Source of the DNA: JAFDCJ01 sp049669725
GTDB taxonomy: Bacteria; Desulfobacterota; Desulfobacteria; Desulfobacterales; JAFDCJ01
Assembly: GCA_049669725.1 (NCBI GenBank)
Contig: JBATKU010000640.1
Span: 1 to 21,080, forward strand
Direction: 5' to 3'
DNA: 21,080 bases
Part shown: piece after piece, positions 1 through 7,580 of the stretch
Layout: every line of letters starts with the position of its first letter
Position numbering within the stretch: position 1 is the first letter of the stretch
Made by a program: the position numbers and the translations under genes
Notes under the pieces: generated by a model
What the model was told of the DNA's origin: nothing
The model's database searches: none
The model's input: only the letters and a program-made list of their open reading frames with translations

Positions 1-1328
1 GTTTGGGATAAGGGCAGGGCGCTTGATCGCATGCATGAAAAATGATCCGGCAAAAGCCCGTGCTTTTCGCACAATTCAAAATCCTTGCTGCCCGGTGCGG
101 GGTAGAAGACGGACACACCCGCCAGCACCCGCCTGCCGGCCAAATAGAGCAAATCTGCAATCGAATCTTTAACACGCTGGAAAGGAGCTGCGCAAATTAT
201 ATATCCCACGGTGCCCAGTTCATAGCGCTCGGCCAACTTTAGGGCCCTGTCAAAGGCGGAGCTTACATCCGCCCGGTTAAATTGATTCTGCTGTTGCTTG
301 CAGGTTGAGCCTAAAGAAAGATTGAGCGTTGTGAAACCGGCTGTTTTCATGGCGCCGACGACCTCTTCATCAAGCGATGGTGGATAGAGCCCATTCATGG
401 CCCTGAGTTCAAACCGGGCTTCGCCGAAGCGGTCGATAATCTCGTTTAAAAGCCTCAAAAACCATCGGCGGTCCAACGACAGGTTCTCATCCTCAAAGTT
501 GATAAACCCGGGATTGTTTTGGCCGGTGAACCGCTCGATTTCCCTGATAACGGTATCAACGCTTTTTATGCGGTAGCTTAGATCCGGCTGATCACCGAAA
601 CAGCAGTAACTGCATTTCATCGGGCAGCCTCGACTGGCAACAATGACCGCACTCGCACCGTTTTTACGACCGTAGAATTTTTGATTTATAAGCCGGGTGG
701 CCGGCAGCGGATAGTCATCCAAATCTTGGATCCGGGCTGTAGGACTACTCTGGATGGTGCCGTCTTTGTTTCTGAATACAAGACCGGGTATGGCATCATA
801 CCCGCTGCCCTTTGATAATGCCTTCGCCAGCAACGGCATGGCGATTTCACCCTCGCCGCGAATAACAAAATCAACTGCGGCCGAAGCCATTACCGATTCC
901 GGCATAGCACTGGGGTGGTGACCTCCCAGGACGATTTTAGCGTCCGGCAGGCAGGCTTTAACGACTTCAGCCGTGCGGATGGCTTCCCTAATATAGGGCG
1001 TAAATAAAGATGAGACACCAACCAGAAATGCGCCGGACTCACCGGCTTTTTTGCCGATGGTGTCGAAACTGTAGCCATAGTGCCTGAAGTGATGGAACAG
1101 CGCGAATGGCGACAGGTCCGGGCGCCCGTAGTAGGGGTGCAAATAGCGCATTTCTTGCGGAAGGTCACGAATACGCGCTTTCGAGGTTGCCAGTCCATCG
1201 ATGATTGCCACCGAAAACCCGCTTTCCATGAGCGCGGAGGCAATGCAGGTCAGGCCATAGGGAATAGTTCGTTTGGCGGTCAGATAAAAGTCTCTGATCG
1301 GCGGCTGGATGAGAAGAATGTCGGGCAT
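1..1328 (-). CDS. B12-binding-type radical SAM protein, 3' end cut by window edge
   Basis: An open frame of 442 codons reads leftward from ATG at 1328 without a stop, so the C-terminus lies outside the window. Residues about 1-165 look like the cobalamin-binding domain found in front of many radical SAM enzymes: start MPDILLIQPP, then LGGHHPSAMPE (134-144) and DFVIRGEGE (153-161). The radical SAM cluster motif CxxxCxxC is at C235, C239 and C242 in RGCPMKCSYC. I do not see the DxHxxG lower-ligand motif, so cobalamin may bind base-on or not at all. Members act on diverse substrates (methyl transfers, lipid, hopanoid or cofactor chemistry), and nothing here fixes the substrate. The start fits the family's usual N-terminus, but no clear Shine-Dalgarno precedes it. 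It is the last gene visible in a leftward series after mutY, 180 nt downstream of it. Confidence 0.88.
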   Translation of the reverse strand, partial: MPDILLIQPPIRDFYLTAKRTIPYGLTCIASALMESGFSVAIIDGLATSKARIRDLPQEMRYLHPYYGRPDLSPFALFHHFRHYGYSFDTIGKKAGESGAFLVGVSSLFTPYIREAIRTAEVVKACLPDAKIVLGGHHPSAMPESVMASAAVDFVIRGEGEIAMPLLAKALSKGSGYDAIPGLVFRNKDGTIQSSPTARIQDLDDYPLPATRLINQKFYGRKNGASAVIVASRGCPMKCSYCCFGDQPDLSYRIKSVDTVIREIERFTGQNNPGFINFEDENLSLDRRWFLRLLNEIIDRFGEARFELRAMNGLYPPSLDEEVVGAMKTAGFTTLNLSLGSTCKQQQNQFNRADVSSAFDRALKLAERYELGTVGYIICAAPFQRVKDSIADLLYLAGRRVLAGVSVFYPAPGSKDFELCEKHGLLPDHFSCMRSSALPLSQ

Positions 1329-1331
1329 GGG

Positions 1332-1491
1332 TTCGCTACTCGTTACTTGATCCTTTTTGCCTGTCACTGGTTACTTGTCGCTGGTCGCTTGTCTCTGATC
1401 CGGGTTGTGTGGTGAAAATCAGATCAACCCGAGAGCCAGATTCTGACTAACACCAACACGCCAATACTCCATAACTCCAATATTCTATCCT
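1332..1491. repeat. Spacer with two short-period degenerate repeats
   Basis: Two different repeat phrases lie between the radical SAM and mutY genes. At about 1332-1397, read on the minus strand, are alternating units such as GACAAG, CGACCAG, CGACAAG, TAACCAG and TGACAGG. At about 1451-1490, read on the minus strand, 8-nt units such as ATTGGAGT, TATGGAGT, ATTGGCGT and GTTGGTGT follow one another. No reading frame is conserved through them. Confidence 0.55.
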
Positions 1492-1508
1492 TCCGGTACA
1501 TCAATACA

Positions 1509-2639
1509 CTATTGCCTCATCGAATTGTAGCTCTTCAATTCCGGGAAGAATTTATGATTGGCTTTGGGAAACGGGAAGTCGTCGAGCTTTTGCAGGTTGA
1601 TCCAGCGATGATCAACAGGGCCGCTTAGCGCTACCCTGCCGGAAACATAAGAACAGCAAAAGACATCCATGACAATTTTGAAATGTGTGTAGGCGTGTTT
1701 GACCCGGCTTAGGTGCGAATCCACCTGGACGGCCAGATTGACTTCTTCTTTGATTTCTCTGATACACGCCGCCTGGGGACTTTCATCTTTTTGGATCTTT
1801 CCTCCCGGAAATTCCCACAACCCACCAAGCAGCCCTGATGGTTTTCGCCGGGTGATTAAAACCCGGCCGTTTTTAAAAACCACCCCCACTGCGATGCGAT
1901 ATTGAGGGGTTGTCGGCTTTTTTAGTTTGATGGGGTAATTCAAAACATTACCGGATTGATACGCCCGGCAGATTTTTTGTACCGGGCATATGTCGCACAG
2001 CGGCTGTCGGGGCCTGCACACCACCGCCCCGAGTTCCATCATGGCCTGGTTGAATGTCCCCGGTTTCTTTTGATCCAGCAACGTGCCGGCCACCTCCTTG
2101 AAATTTTTAGCTGATGAAGCCTTGTTAACAGGATTTTTGATGACCAGCAGGCGTGCCAGCACGCGTTTGACGTTGCCATCCACAACCGCGTAAGATTTTC
2201 CAAAGGCCAGACTCAATACCGCTGCGGCAATGTAATCCCCGACTCCGGGCAGCCGGCGAAATTCTGCCCAGCGGTCGGGAACAACCCCGCGGTGTTCATT
2301 TAAAACAATGTTTGCCGCCCGGTGCAGGTTTCGGGCGCGGGCGTAATACCCCAGTCCTTCCCAGGCTTTTAACACTGCCTGTGAATTGGCCCGGGCCAGG
2401 TGCTTGAGATCTTCGAAGCGCTGCAGAAACCTGTGGTAATAGGGCACAACCGTGGCAACCTGGGTTTGCTGCAGCATCACCTCTGAAACCCAGATACGGT
2501 AAGGATCTTTGGTATTTCGCCACGGCAAATTCCGCTTATTGGCCAGATACCAGTCGATTAAGGCCTTACGAAAATTTTGGTTTTCAGTAAAAACCCTAAA
2601 TTCTTCTGCAGACAGGGTTTCAAATTCTAGATTATCCAT
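1509..2639 (-). CDS. mutY: A/G-specific adenine glycosylase MutY with C-terminal Nudix domain
   Basis: 376 residues. MutY removes adenine mispaired with 8-oxoguanine. The HhH-GPD glycosylase domain is complete: catalytic Glu53 in SEVMLQQTQ, hairpin LPGVGDY (130-136), catalytic Asp154 in VVDGNVKRV, and the [4Fe-4S] ligands C208, C215, C218 and C224 with the usual C-x6-C-x2-C-x5-C spacing. The C-terminal domain (about 245-365) is Nudix-like, as in all MutYs. Unusually, it keeps a near-perfect Nudix box, G280-x5-E286-x7-R294-E295-x-x-E298-E299, preceded by GLWEFPGG as in MutT. It may therefore also hydrolyse 8-oxo-dGTP (inference). The ATG has no obvious ribosome binding site, but the N-terminal length fits the family. 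It lies 104 nt downstream of the YyaL gene in the same direction. Confidence 0.95.
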   Translation of the reverse strand: MDNLEFETLSAEEFRVFTENQNFRKALIDWYLANKRNLPWRNTKDPYRIWVSEVMLQQTQVATVVPYYHRFLQRFEDLKHLARANSQAVLKAWEGLGYYARARNLHRAANIVLNEHRGVVPDRWAEFRRLPGVGDYIAAAVLSLAFGKSYAVVDGNVKRVLARLLVIKNPVNKASSAKNFKEVAGTLLDQKKPGTFNQAMMELGAVVCRPRQPLCDICPVQKICRAYQSGNVLNYPIKLKKPTTPQYRIAVGVVFKNGRVLITRRKPSGLLGGLWEFPGGKIQKDESPQAACIREIKEEVNLAVQVDSHLSRVKHAYTHFKIVMDVFCCSYVSGRVALSGPVDHRWINLQKLDDFPFPKANHKFFPELKSYNSMRQ

Positions 2640-2646
2640 GATTAAA

Positions 2647-2687
2647 AATGCCGAAAATGCACTAAAATGCCTAAAGTGCCTAAAATT
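2647..2687. repeat. Degenerate TGCCTAAAGT repeat, copy 1
   Basis: Units of about 10 nt follow each other: TGCCGAAAA, TGCACTAAAA, TGCCTAAAG, TGCCTAAAAT. The same phrase occurs twice more at 4918-4947 and 5156-5185. A second phrase, of the type CCGAAAT/CCGCAAT/CCAAAAT, follows at about 2717-2746. Together they fill most of the mutY-YyaL spacer. Confidence 0.65.
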
Positions 2688-2743
2688 AAAATCGGTTAAA
2701 TTCCTTCAAAAGGTCCGAAATCCGCAATCCAAAATCCCAAATC

Positions 2744-4831
2744 TCACGACCGTTTTCCCAGGATTTTATCAAGCATGGTTTGCGTATCCGTTGTCGAGCC
2801 GGTACAGGAACCGTTGCGGCATATGTGGGCCGTGGCCTTATCTTTAACTACCTCGAGACCGTCGGTGTATCCGGCAAATTTGTTTAACTGCTCGGCGTTT
2901 TGCTCCGTCTTTACGATCGCCACCTTGTTGGGCGAGAAATTAAGATTCAGGGCCGTTAGCATTTCCCGGGTGTCGGCTGCCTGGGGTTCGCCCGTGATAA
3001 CAATTTCCTCACCCGGCCGCAAGCCAAAGTCAAGGGCGCACAGAAAATAGGTAAAGGCGGAGGGCTGAGATTTAACCGTACCGGCAAAGGCGCGGATCTG
3101 AGCCTGGGCCCGGTCTTCCAATTGCGGATCACCAGTTAATCGGGACATAAGCAAAAGGTTGTGGAGGGCCACCGAGTTGGCCGATGGAATCGCGCCATCA
3201 TATAACTCCTTGGGGCGCACGGGAAGTTCGACACTTCCCCCGGCTGTGGAGAAAAAGCCGCCGTTTTCTTCATCCCAGAAATTGGCTGTCATTTCTTTCT
3301 GAAGTTCTTGAGCCTGCTCGGCGTATTTAAGATCAAACGTTGTTTGATAGAGGCTTAAAAGTCCGTGGATTAAAAACGCATAATCACCGGCATGGGCTTG
3401 AACCGCCAGTTCGCCGTCTCTGAAACGATGGTACAGGCGGCCTTTTTCGTCCTTCATTTTTTGCAGAACAAAGTCAGCGGCCCTGCGGGCGGCGCTCTCA
3501 TATTCGGGTTTGTTTAAGATCCGTGCCCCCAAGGCCAGTGCCGCAATCATCAGGCCATTCCAATCTGTGAGGATTTTATCATCTTTTAGCGGGTGAACCC
3601 GCCGCTCCCGCGCCAGATATAGCTGATCGCGAATCTGGACCCACTCGGCTTCAATCTGAGCCTCCGGCACACCGGTTTTTTGAGCCCATTTTTCAAGGGG
3701 CGCTGTCAGATGGATGATATTGGCCCCTGTTTTTTGCCGGGTAGCCTCATCCGTGAAATTTCCTTCCGGGCTCAGACGTAAAATCGTCTCCCACCTTTGC
3801 GTATCCACACCTTTCAGCACCTGGTGAAATTCTTCCGTCGTCCAGACATAAAATTTGCCCTCTTCGCCCTCGCTGTCGGCGTCTTCAGCGGAGTAGAAGG
3901 CACCTTCCGGGGAGGTCATGTCGCGCAGCACATAAGTGAAGATACCTTCGGCTGTTTTTGCAAACAAGGGATTTTTGGTAATTTGGAAGGCTTCCAGATA
4001 GGCGGTGGCGATCATGGCCTGATCGTAGAGCATTTTTTCGAAATGCGGCAGGAGCCATCTGCTATCTGTGGCGTATCGATGAAAACCGAAACCGACATGA
4101 TCCCAGATTCCTCCCAAACGCATGGCAGTTAATGTTTTTTCGACCATATCCAGGGCCTGGGTGTCGCCGTTGCGGTGGTAGCAGCGCAGTAAAAAGAGCA
4201 ACCGGTGAGGGGTCGGGAACTTCGGGGCCGGCTCAAAGCCGCCGAACTGGGGATCAAATCCCGGTTTGATCTGGTTGAAAGCCGCTTCGAGAAGGGTGGC
4301 ATCGGGTTCGTCGGCCGCGCTAAAGACAAATGCCTTGTGAAGGCTTGCGGCAATACTGCCGGCCGAAGTTTCAATCTTGGCGTTGTCGTCCACCCACAGT
4401 TTTTTTACCTGCCCGCTGATGTCGATCAACCCCGCGCGTCCGGAACGGCTGTTTTTGGGCAGATAGGTGGCTGCAAAGAATGGCTTCTTTTCCGGGGTCA
4501 TAAAAATGCTCAGCGGCCATCCGCCGCTTCCGGTGAGCATCTGGCAGGCGGCCATATAAACCGCATCTATGTCCGGGCGTTCCTCGCGGTCCACCTTGAT
4601 GCAGATAAAGGTATCATTGAGATATCCAGCGGCTTCTTCGTCTTCAAATGATTCTTTTTCCATGACGTGGCACCAGTGGCAGGTGGCGTAACCGATGGAA
4701 AGGAAAATCGGTTTGTTTTCCGCTCCGGCCTTTGCGAAGGTTTCATCGGACCAGGGATGCCAGTCTACCGGATTGTGAGCATGCTGGATAAGATAGGGGC
4801 TTTTTTCATTGATGAGGTGATTGGGGGACAT
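2744..4831 (-). CDS. YyaL/DUF255 family thioredoxin-domain protein
   Basis: 695 residues, the usual length for this family (bacterial YyaL, animal SPATA20). The N-terminal third is a thioredoxin-like domain with the family signature GYATCHWCHVM and a CxxC pair at C51/C54. The rest is an alpha/alpha-toroid resembling six-hairpin glycosidases and N-acylglucosamine epimerases, with recognisable blocks such as WDHVGFGFHRY, LLPHFEKMLYDQA and DWNGLMIAALA. The biochemical role is not established; a redox or carbohydrate-related function is usually guessed. There is no signal peptide, so it should be cytoplasmic. ATG at 4831 is preceded by AGGAG at good spacing, which supports this start. It is probably transcribed leftward with mutY. 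Confidence 0.92.
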   Translation of the reverse strand: MSPNHLINEKSPYLIQHAHNPVDWHPWSDETFAKAGAENKPIFLSIGYATCHWCHVMEKESFEDEEAAGYLNDTFICIKVDREERPDIDAVYMAACQMLTGSGGWPLSIFMTPEKKPFFAATYLPKNSRSGRAGLIDISGQVKKLWVDDNAKIETSAGSIAASLHKAFVFSAADEPDATLLEAAFNQIKPGFDPQFGGFEPAPKFPTPHRLLFLLRCYHRNGDTQALDMVEKTLTAMRLGGIWDHVGFGFHRYATDSRWLLPHFEKMLYDQAMIATAYLEAFQITKNPLFAKTAEGIFTYVLRDMTSPEGAFYSAEDADSEGEEGKFYVWTTEEFHQVLKGVDTQRWETILRLSPEGNFTDEATRQKTGANIIHLTAPLEKWAQKTGVPEAQIEAEWVQIRDQLYLARERRVHPLKDDKILTDWNGLMIAALALGARILNKPEYESAARRAADFVLQKMKDEKGRLYHRFRDGELAVQAHAGDYAFLIHGLLSLYQTTFDLKYAEQAQELQKEMTANFWDEENGGFFSTAGGSVELPVRPKELYDGAIPSANSVALHNLLLMSRLTGDPQLEDRAQAQIRAFAGTVKSQPSAFTYFLCALDFGLRPGEEIVITGEPQAADTREMLTALNLNFSPNKVAIVKTEQNAEQLNKFAGYTDGLEVVKDKATAHICRNGSCTGSTTDTQTMLDKILGKRS

Positions 4832-4917
4832 GATGATTCTCCTGAATATAGCTAATCGAAAGCATGTTGGCTTAAATCAAGAATTTGTTCATAAGCCACG
4901 CCTCGAATGAATTCGGA

Positions 4918-4947
4918 AATGCCTAATATGTCTAAAGTGCCTAAAGT
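4918..4947 (+). repeat. TGCCTAAAGT repeat, left arm of an inverted pair
   Basis: Three consecutive units read TGCCTAATA, TGTCTAAAG and TGCCTAAAGT. The 30-nt block matches the reverse complement of 5156-5185 at all but one position, and it is related to the copy at 2647-2687. Confidence 0.75.
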
Positions 4948-4962
4948 CGAGGTATGCTGTCG

Positions 4963-4968
4963 ATTATA
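4963..4968 (-). promoter_or_regulatory. Possible -10 box for the YyaL-mutY unit
   Basis: The minus strand reads TATAAT exactly, within a very AT-rich stretch. The matching -35 (about TTTAAA) is poor, so this is a weak call. It would give a leader of roughly 125 nt before ATG at 4831. Confidence 0.3.
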
Positions 4969-5155
4969 ATAGATTTAAATTCGTTTTTTAAATATAGGCA
5001 TTGGCGTATAGTTTTGCAATGCGGATTGTAATCAGGCGCTGTACCGCTAAGTTTAAACCTAGGGTCACTGATTTTATGGATTCAAGCTTATAACCGGTAT
5101 CAAGAAATTAGGATCTCTTATGATTTAAAATAGATAGTATGCCTTATTTTTTGGC

Positions 5156-5185
5156 ACTTTAGGCACTTTAGACATTTTAGGCATT
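5156..5185 (-). repeat. TGCCTAAAGT repeat, right arm of an inverted pair
   Basis: This is the reverse-complement copy of 4918-4947. The two arms could pair in single strands or serve as terminal repeats of a 268-bp unit (4918-5185). Confidence 0.75.
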
Positions 5186-5248
5186 TTATACGTGTAGCCT
5201 ATAATGTTGGATTGCAAGCGCTACAAACCGGCATTTCGGGTTTTCGGT

Positions 5249-6880
5249 CTATCTGGATAAATGGCGGTAGGGCGGATGGGTAGTCAGTCGCGGATCTTCT
5301 ACCGGTTTGCCGATGGTGAAGTGGTACAGACTCTGATATTGGTTATCTGTCAATCCCAATATTTCGTGAACGGCATCGTCAAAGAAACACCCGATGCCGG
5401 TGCCCCGGACCCCGTGGGCTTCTGCGGCCAGATATAAAACCTGGCCGATCATACCGCTTTCCCAGAAAAGCCGCCGGTAGACAAAGGGGCTGCTGACAAT
5501 CGGGTCTTTGAATTCGGCAATCATTCCCAGTGAAAAGGCACTGTGTCCGGCGATTTCCTGGTGGCAGCTGACCATCATGGCCTGCTGCTGGAAGGCGCCT
5601 TTTTCAAGCAGAAACAAAGGGAAATTATTTTCGACCGGTTCCCACACAAACTTAGACTGTGTCAGGCTCTTGATGGGGTCGATCCCTTTGTCGTTGCGGA
5701 TGAAAAAATAAAGACCGGGCGTGAGCCCCTCAACCCGGTGGACGAAAATGAGCAGATGCAGCGACGGATTCCCGAGATCAACGTCAAAGGGGGCGCAGTT
5801 GCTGCGGGGCAGGATTTTATCCAGGATTGCCAGAAATTGTTCCCTGCTTACCGATCCGCTGCGGTCAAAGGCGGTGGCGCTTCTTCGCTGCCTGATAATT
5901 TTAGCAGCCGCCATGCCGATGGATTTCTCCCGGAATCCGTATGAATCGGTGAATTCGCATCGTTGTTCAGCGGTCGCCGGCTTGCGTGTCAAATTTGCCG
6001 TATGGTAAATAATTTCCCAGTTAACGGGCTGCTTGCTCAGCCTGTTCGGCCGTCCCTTAAATGAGACATCCTTAAAGGCCGCAATTAGGGTGTCCGACAA
6101 CCTGCGGGGAATATCCGGGGAGGGATGGGGATGCACCCAACACATAAGATCCGGGTGCTCTTCTTCCAGGGCGTCAAACCCGGCCCTGTCAAAACCCAGC
6201 ATGGTGTCCAGTTCCTGATCTGAAAGGCCGCTCAAATAAGAAGTTTTCCAACCGAACAAATTGGCTGAAAAACTGACCGCCGCCAGGGCGTGACCGACAT
6301 CATGGTTGCAGTAACGAAAGGCGCGCTCCCCGTATTTCCAGGATTCGCGCCAGAATATGCTGCTAAACCCGATGAGAAAGCCCTCGCACCCAAAGTGGGA
6401 ACAAATATTTTGCCAGACATTCTCAGGAACGGCCGCCCGCTGTTCCAGGGCATGGAGCAACGGATTGTAATGATATATTCCCCCTTCAAGCCCTTCGACC
6501 CGGGGCAGAATGAGGTGGACTTCGGTGGGATGCAGATTGCCGCTGGACGGGTTCATGCGCAGAGACCATTGCGAGTTTCCCGCCGCTTTCCAGGCCGATA
6601 ATCCCAGCGATAACTCAAGAAACCCTGCAATGGTTGTCGGGGAAATTTTCCGGGCGGAATTGTTGTCGCGCCGGTATAGATCCGCATATCGGGCCGCGGG
6701 ATCTTTTTTCAGGAAAGGCAGGCCATAAGATTCGGTGTCTTTATAGAAGCGAAATGGATTGGGCTGGTTGTCCCAATCCATATAGCCCGCCGATCGGGCG
6801 TTGCGATCATAATGGTGCTTGGTCTCTTCGTGATAGCGAATTATGTCTTGCGAGATGCGGTCCCCATCAAAATGTGTCAT
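5249..6880 (-). CDS. Tandem nitroreductase-fold SagB/ThcOx-like oxidoreductase
   Basis: 543 residues with two nitroreductase-like halves. The first (about 75-260) carries NPSSGNLHPTE (110-120), the FMN-site-like signature of SagB/ThcOx dehydrogenases. The second (about 320-530) has RRSATAFDRSG (332-342) and, near its end, WESGMIGQVLYLAAEAHG and GTGIGCFFDD. SagB enzymes oxidise azolines to azoles in peptide natural products using FMN. Two-domain stand-alone relatives without a known substrate also exist, and this resembles those. I see no YcaO cyclodehydratase, ThiF/E1-like protein or precursor peptide nearby, so a RiPP role is unsupported. The start matches the family's N-terminal pattern (IIRYHEETKHH) but has only a weak ribosome binding site. 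A terminator separates it from the upstream HesB gene, so it probably has its own promoter. Confidence 0.85.
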   Translation of the reverse strand: MTHFDGDRISQDIIRYHEETKHHYDRNARSAGYMDWDNQPNPFRFYKDTESYGLPFLKKDPAARYADLYRRDNNSARKISPTTIAGFLELSLGLSAWKAAGNSQWSLRMNPSSGNLHPTEVHLILPRVEGLEGGIYHYNPLLHALEQRAAVPENVWQNICSHFGCEGFLIGFSSIFWRESWKYGERAFRYCNHDVGHALAAVSFSANLFGWKTSYLSGLSDQELDTMLGFDRAGFDALEEEHPDLMCWVHPHPSPDIPRRLSDTLIAAFKDVSFKGRPNRLSKQPVNWEIIYHTANLTRKPATAEQRCEFTDSYGFREKSIGMAAAKIIRQRRSATAFDRSGSVSREQFLAILDKILPRSNCAPFDVDLGNPSLHLLIFVHRVEGLTPGLYFFIRNDKGIDPIKSLTQSKFVWEPVENNFPLFLLEKGAFQQQAMMVSCHQEIAGHSAFSLGMIAEFKDPIVSSPFVYRRLFWESGMIGQVLYLAAEAHGVRGTGIGCFFDDAVHEILGLTDNQYQSLYHFTIGKPVEDPRLTTHPPYRHLSR

Positions 6881-6941
6881 GATATAAAAATTCGCTGATC
6901 TTTTGGTGTGGTGCTACTATAAGTGGTGTCAAATCACCTAT

Positions 6942-6976
6942 AAAAAAAGGCAACACCTTCTGGTGCTGCCTTTTTT
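6942..6976 (-). terminator. Rho-independent terminator of the HesB-like gene
   Basis: On the minus strand GGCAGCACC, loop AGAA, GGTGTTGCC forms a 9-bp stem with one G-U pair, followed by seven T. It starts about 20 nt past the HesB stop. The plus strand also has six T after the stem, so it could work weakly in the other direction. Confidence 0.85.
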
Positions 6977-6996
6977 ATGCCATTATTCTTAAATAA

Positions 6997-7314
6997 TCAA
7001 CCGCAGCCGCTGTCACTGCTGCAGGATGAACATCCTGATGACGGTCCAAATTCGATGCCAGAGCTTATTTTAAAGCCATATCCCAGAAAATCCACCGTCA
7101 CGGGTTGGGCTTTTTCATAAAAATCCTTATCAACGATAAACTGAAATCCGTTAACGTCGTATACATTATCTGTATCTTTGGGCTCATCCAGAGCCATTGC
7201 CAATGAGGGACCGCCTCATCCCCCGTCATTTAAAAAAATCCGGATGGGTGTGGCTTCCCGGTCCTTAAAATATTCCGCGATTTGCTGGCTGGCTGCCTCG
7301 GTAACTTCTACCAT
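6997..7314 (-). CDS. HesB/IscA-like selenoprotein with in-frame UGA (Sec33)
   Basis: 105 residues if UGA at 7216-7218 is read as selenocysteine at position 33. ATG at 7314 has an excellent ribosome binding site (AAGGAGG, 5 nt away). The protein starts MVEVTEAASQQIAEYF, and its family-typical block NDGG-U-GGPSLAMALDEP lies across the UGA, with coding similarity continuing unbroken on both sides. Sec occupies the place of the conserved cysteine in the A-type Fe-S carrier fold. The tail GCSSCSSDSGCG supplies C95, C98 and C104. HesB-like proteins with Sec are an established bacterial selenoprotein family. The likely role is Fe-S or metal handling, but this subfamily has no proven biochemistry. 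Standard gene calling would keep only the last 68 residues. A nonsense mutation is the alternative; the SECIS-like hairpin and intact flanks argue against it. Confidence 0.9.
7181..7195 (-). promoter_or_regulatory. SECIS-like hairpin downstream of UGA33
   Basis: On the mRNA, GGCUC, loop UGGAU, GAGCC gives a perfect 5-bp stem with a 5-nt loop whose second base is G. A guanine in the first two loop positions and a loop 16-37 nt from UGA are the usual bacterial SECIS features; here the loop begins 25 nt after UGA. UUG and CAA outside the stem could extend it. Confidence 0.7.
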
Positions 7315-7338
7315 AAAATCCTCCTTGAACTGAAATAT

Positions 7339-7377
7339 GATCAGCGCGATTCACGACCTGCAGGAATCGATCTGATC
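7339..7377 (-). promoter_or_regulatory. 39-nt dyad in the leader of the HesB-like gene
   Basis: On the minus strand GATCAGATCGATTC, an 11-nt loop, then GAATCGCGCTGATC pair at 12 of 14 positions. It sits between the predicted transcription start (about 7386) and the ribosome binding site (7319-7326). It could be an operator or an mRNA hairpin; no known operator consensus is recognised. Confidence 0.6.
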
Positions 7378-7392
7378 GTCAAAATTATCTTA

Positions 7393-7421
7393 ATGTTAAT
7401 ATCGGGGACCTGTTTTGTCAA
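7393..7421 (-). promoter_or_regulatory. Sigma70-type promoter of the HesB-like gene
   Basis: The minus strand reads TTGACA (7421-7416), a 17-nt spacer, then TAACAT (7398-7393). This predicts a start near 7386 and a leader of about 70 nt containing the dyad. Confidence 0.65.
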
Positions 7422-7465
7422 TGGTCAATATGTATAAGGTTTAAGGTACCAGATATAGATATAGA

Positions 7466-7490
7466 GTTGATTGAGTTGATTGGACAGGGG
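7466..7490. repeat. GTTGATTGA-type degenerate repeat, copy 1
   Basis: GTTGATTGA is followed by GTTGATTGG and then ACAGGGG. The same phrase, expanded, recurs at 11203-11258. Just downstream (about 7497-7512) is a small perfect dyad, AGTCTA-A-TAGACT. The spacer 7422-7580 otherwise shows nothing recognisable. Confidence 0.5.
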
Positions 7491-7580
7491 TCTGTTAGTC
7501 TAATAGACTGAAATTCTCTAACCTTATCAACTATTTAACTTATCATGTTTGCTCGCCCAAGATAACTTGTCCACTTGATT

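Larger units (their letters stand above)
4832..5248. other. 417-nt AT-rich spacer upstream of the YyaL gene
   Basis: No coding frame or known RNA is seen. The spacer contains a pair of inverted TGCCTAAAGT-type repeats (4918-4947 and 5156-5185) enclosing about 208 bp of AT-rich DNA, and a possible leftward -10 box at 4963-4968. No convincing terminator for the SagB-like gene was found here. Confidence 0.6.

Noticed and set aside
890..1243. 117-residue minus-strand frame over the radical SAM gene
   Set aside because: It is an out-of-frame shadow. The continuous frame from ATG at 1328 contains all family motifs and runs off the edge.
5249..6880. Thiazole/oxazole-modified peptide cluster around the SagB-like gene
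   Set aside because: No YcaO, E1-like or precursor gene is present within the neighbouring several kilobases.
7216..7218. Nonsense mutation making the HesB-like gene a pseudogene
   Set aside because: The UGA sits exactly at the Cys/Sec position, the frame is intact on both sides, a SECIS-like hairpin has correct spacing, and promoter, ribosome binding site and terminator are all intact.
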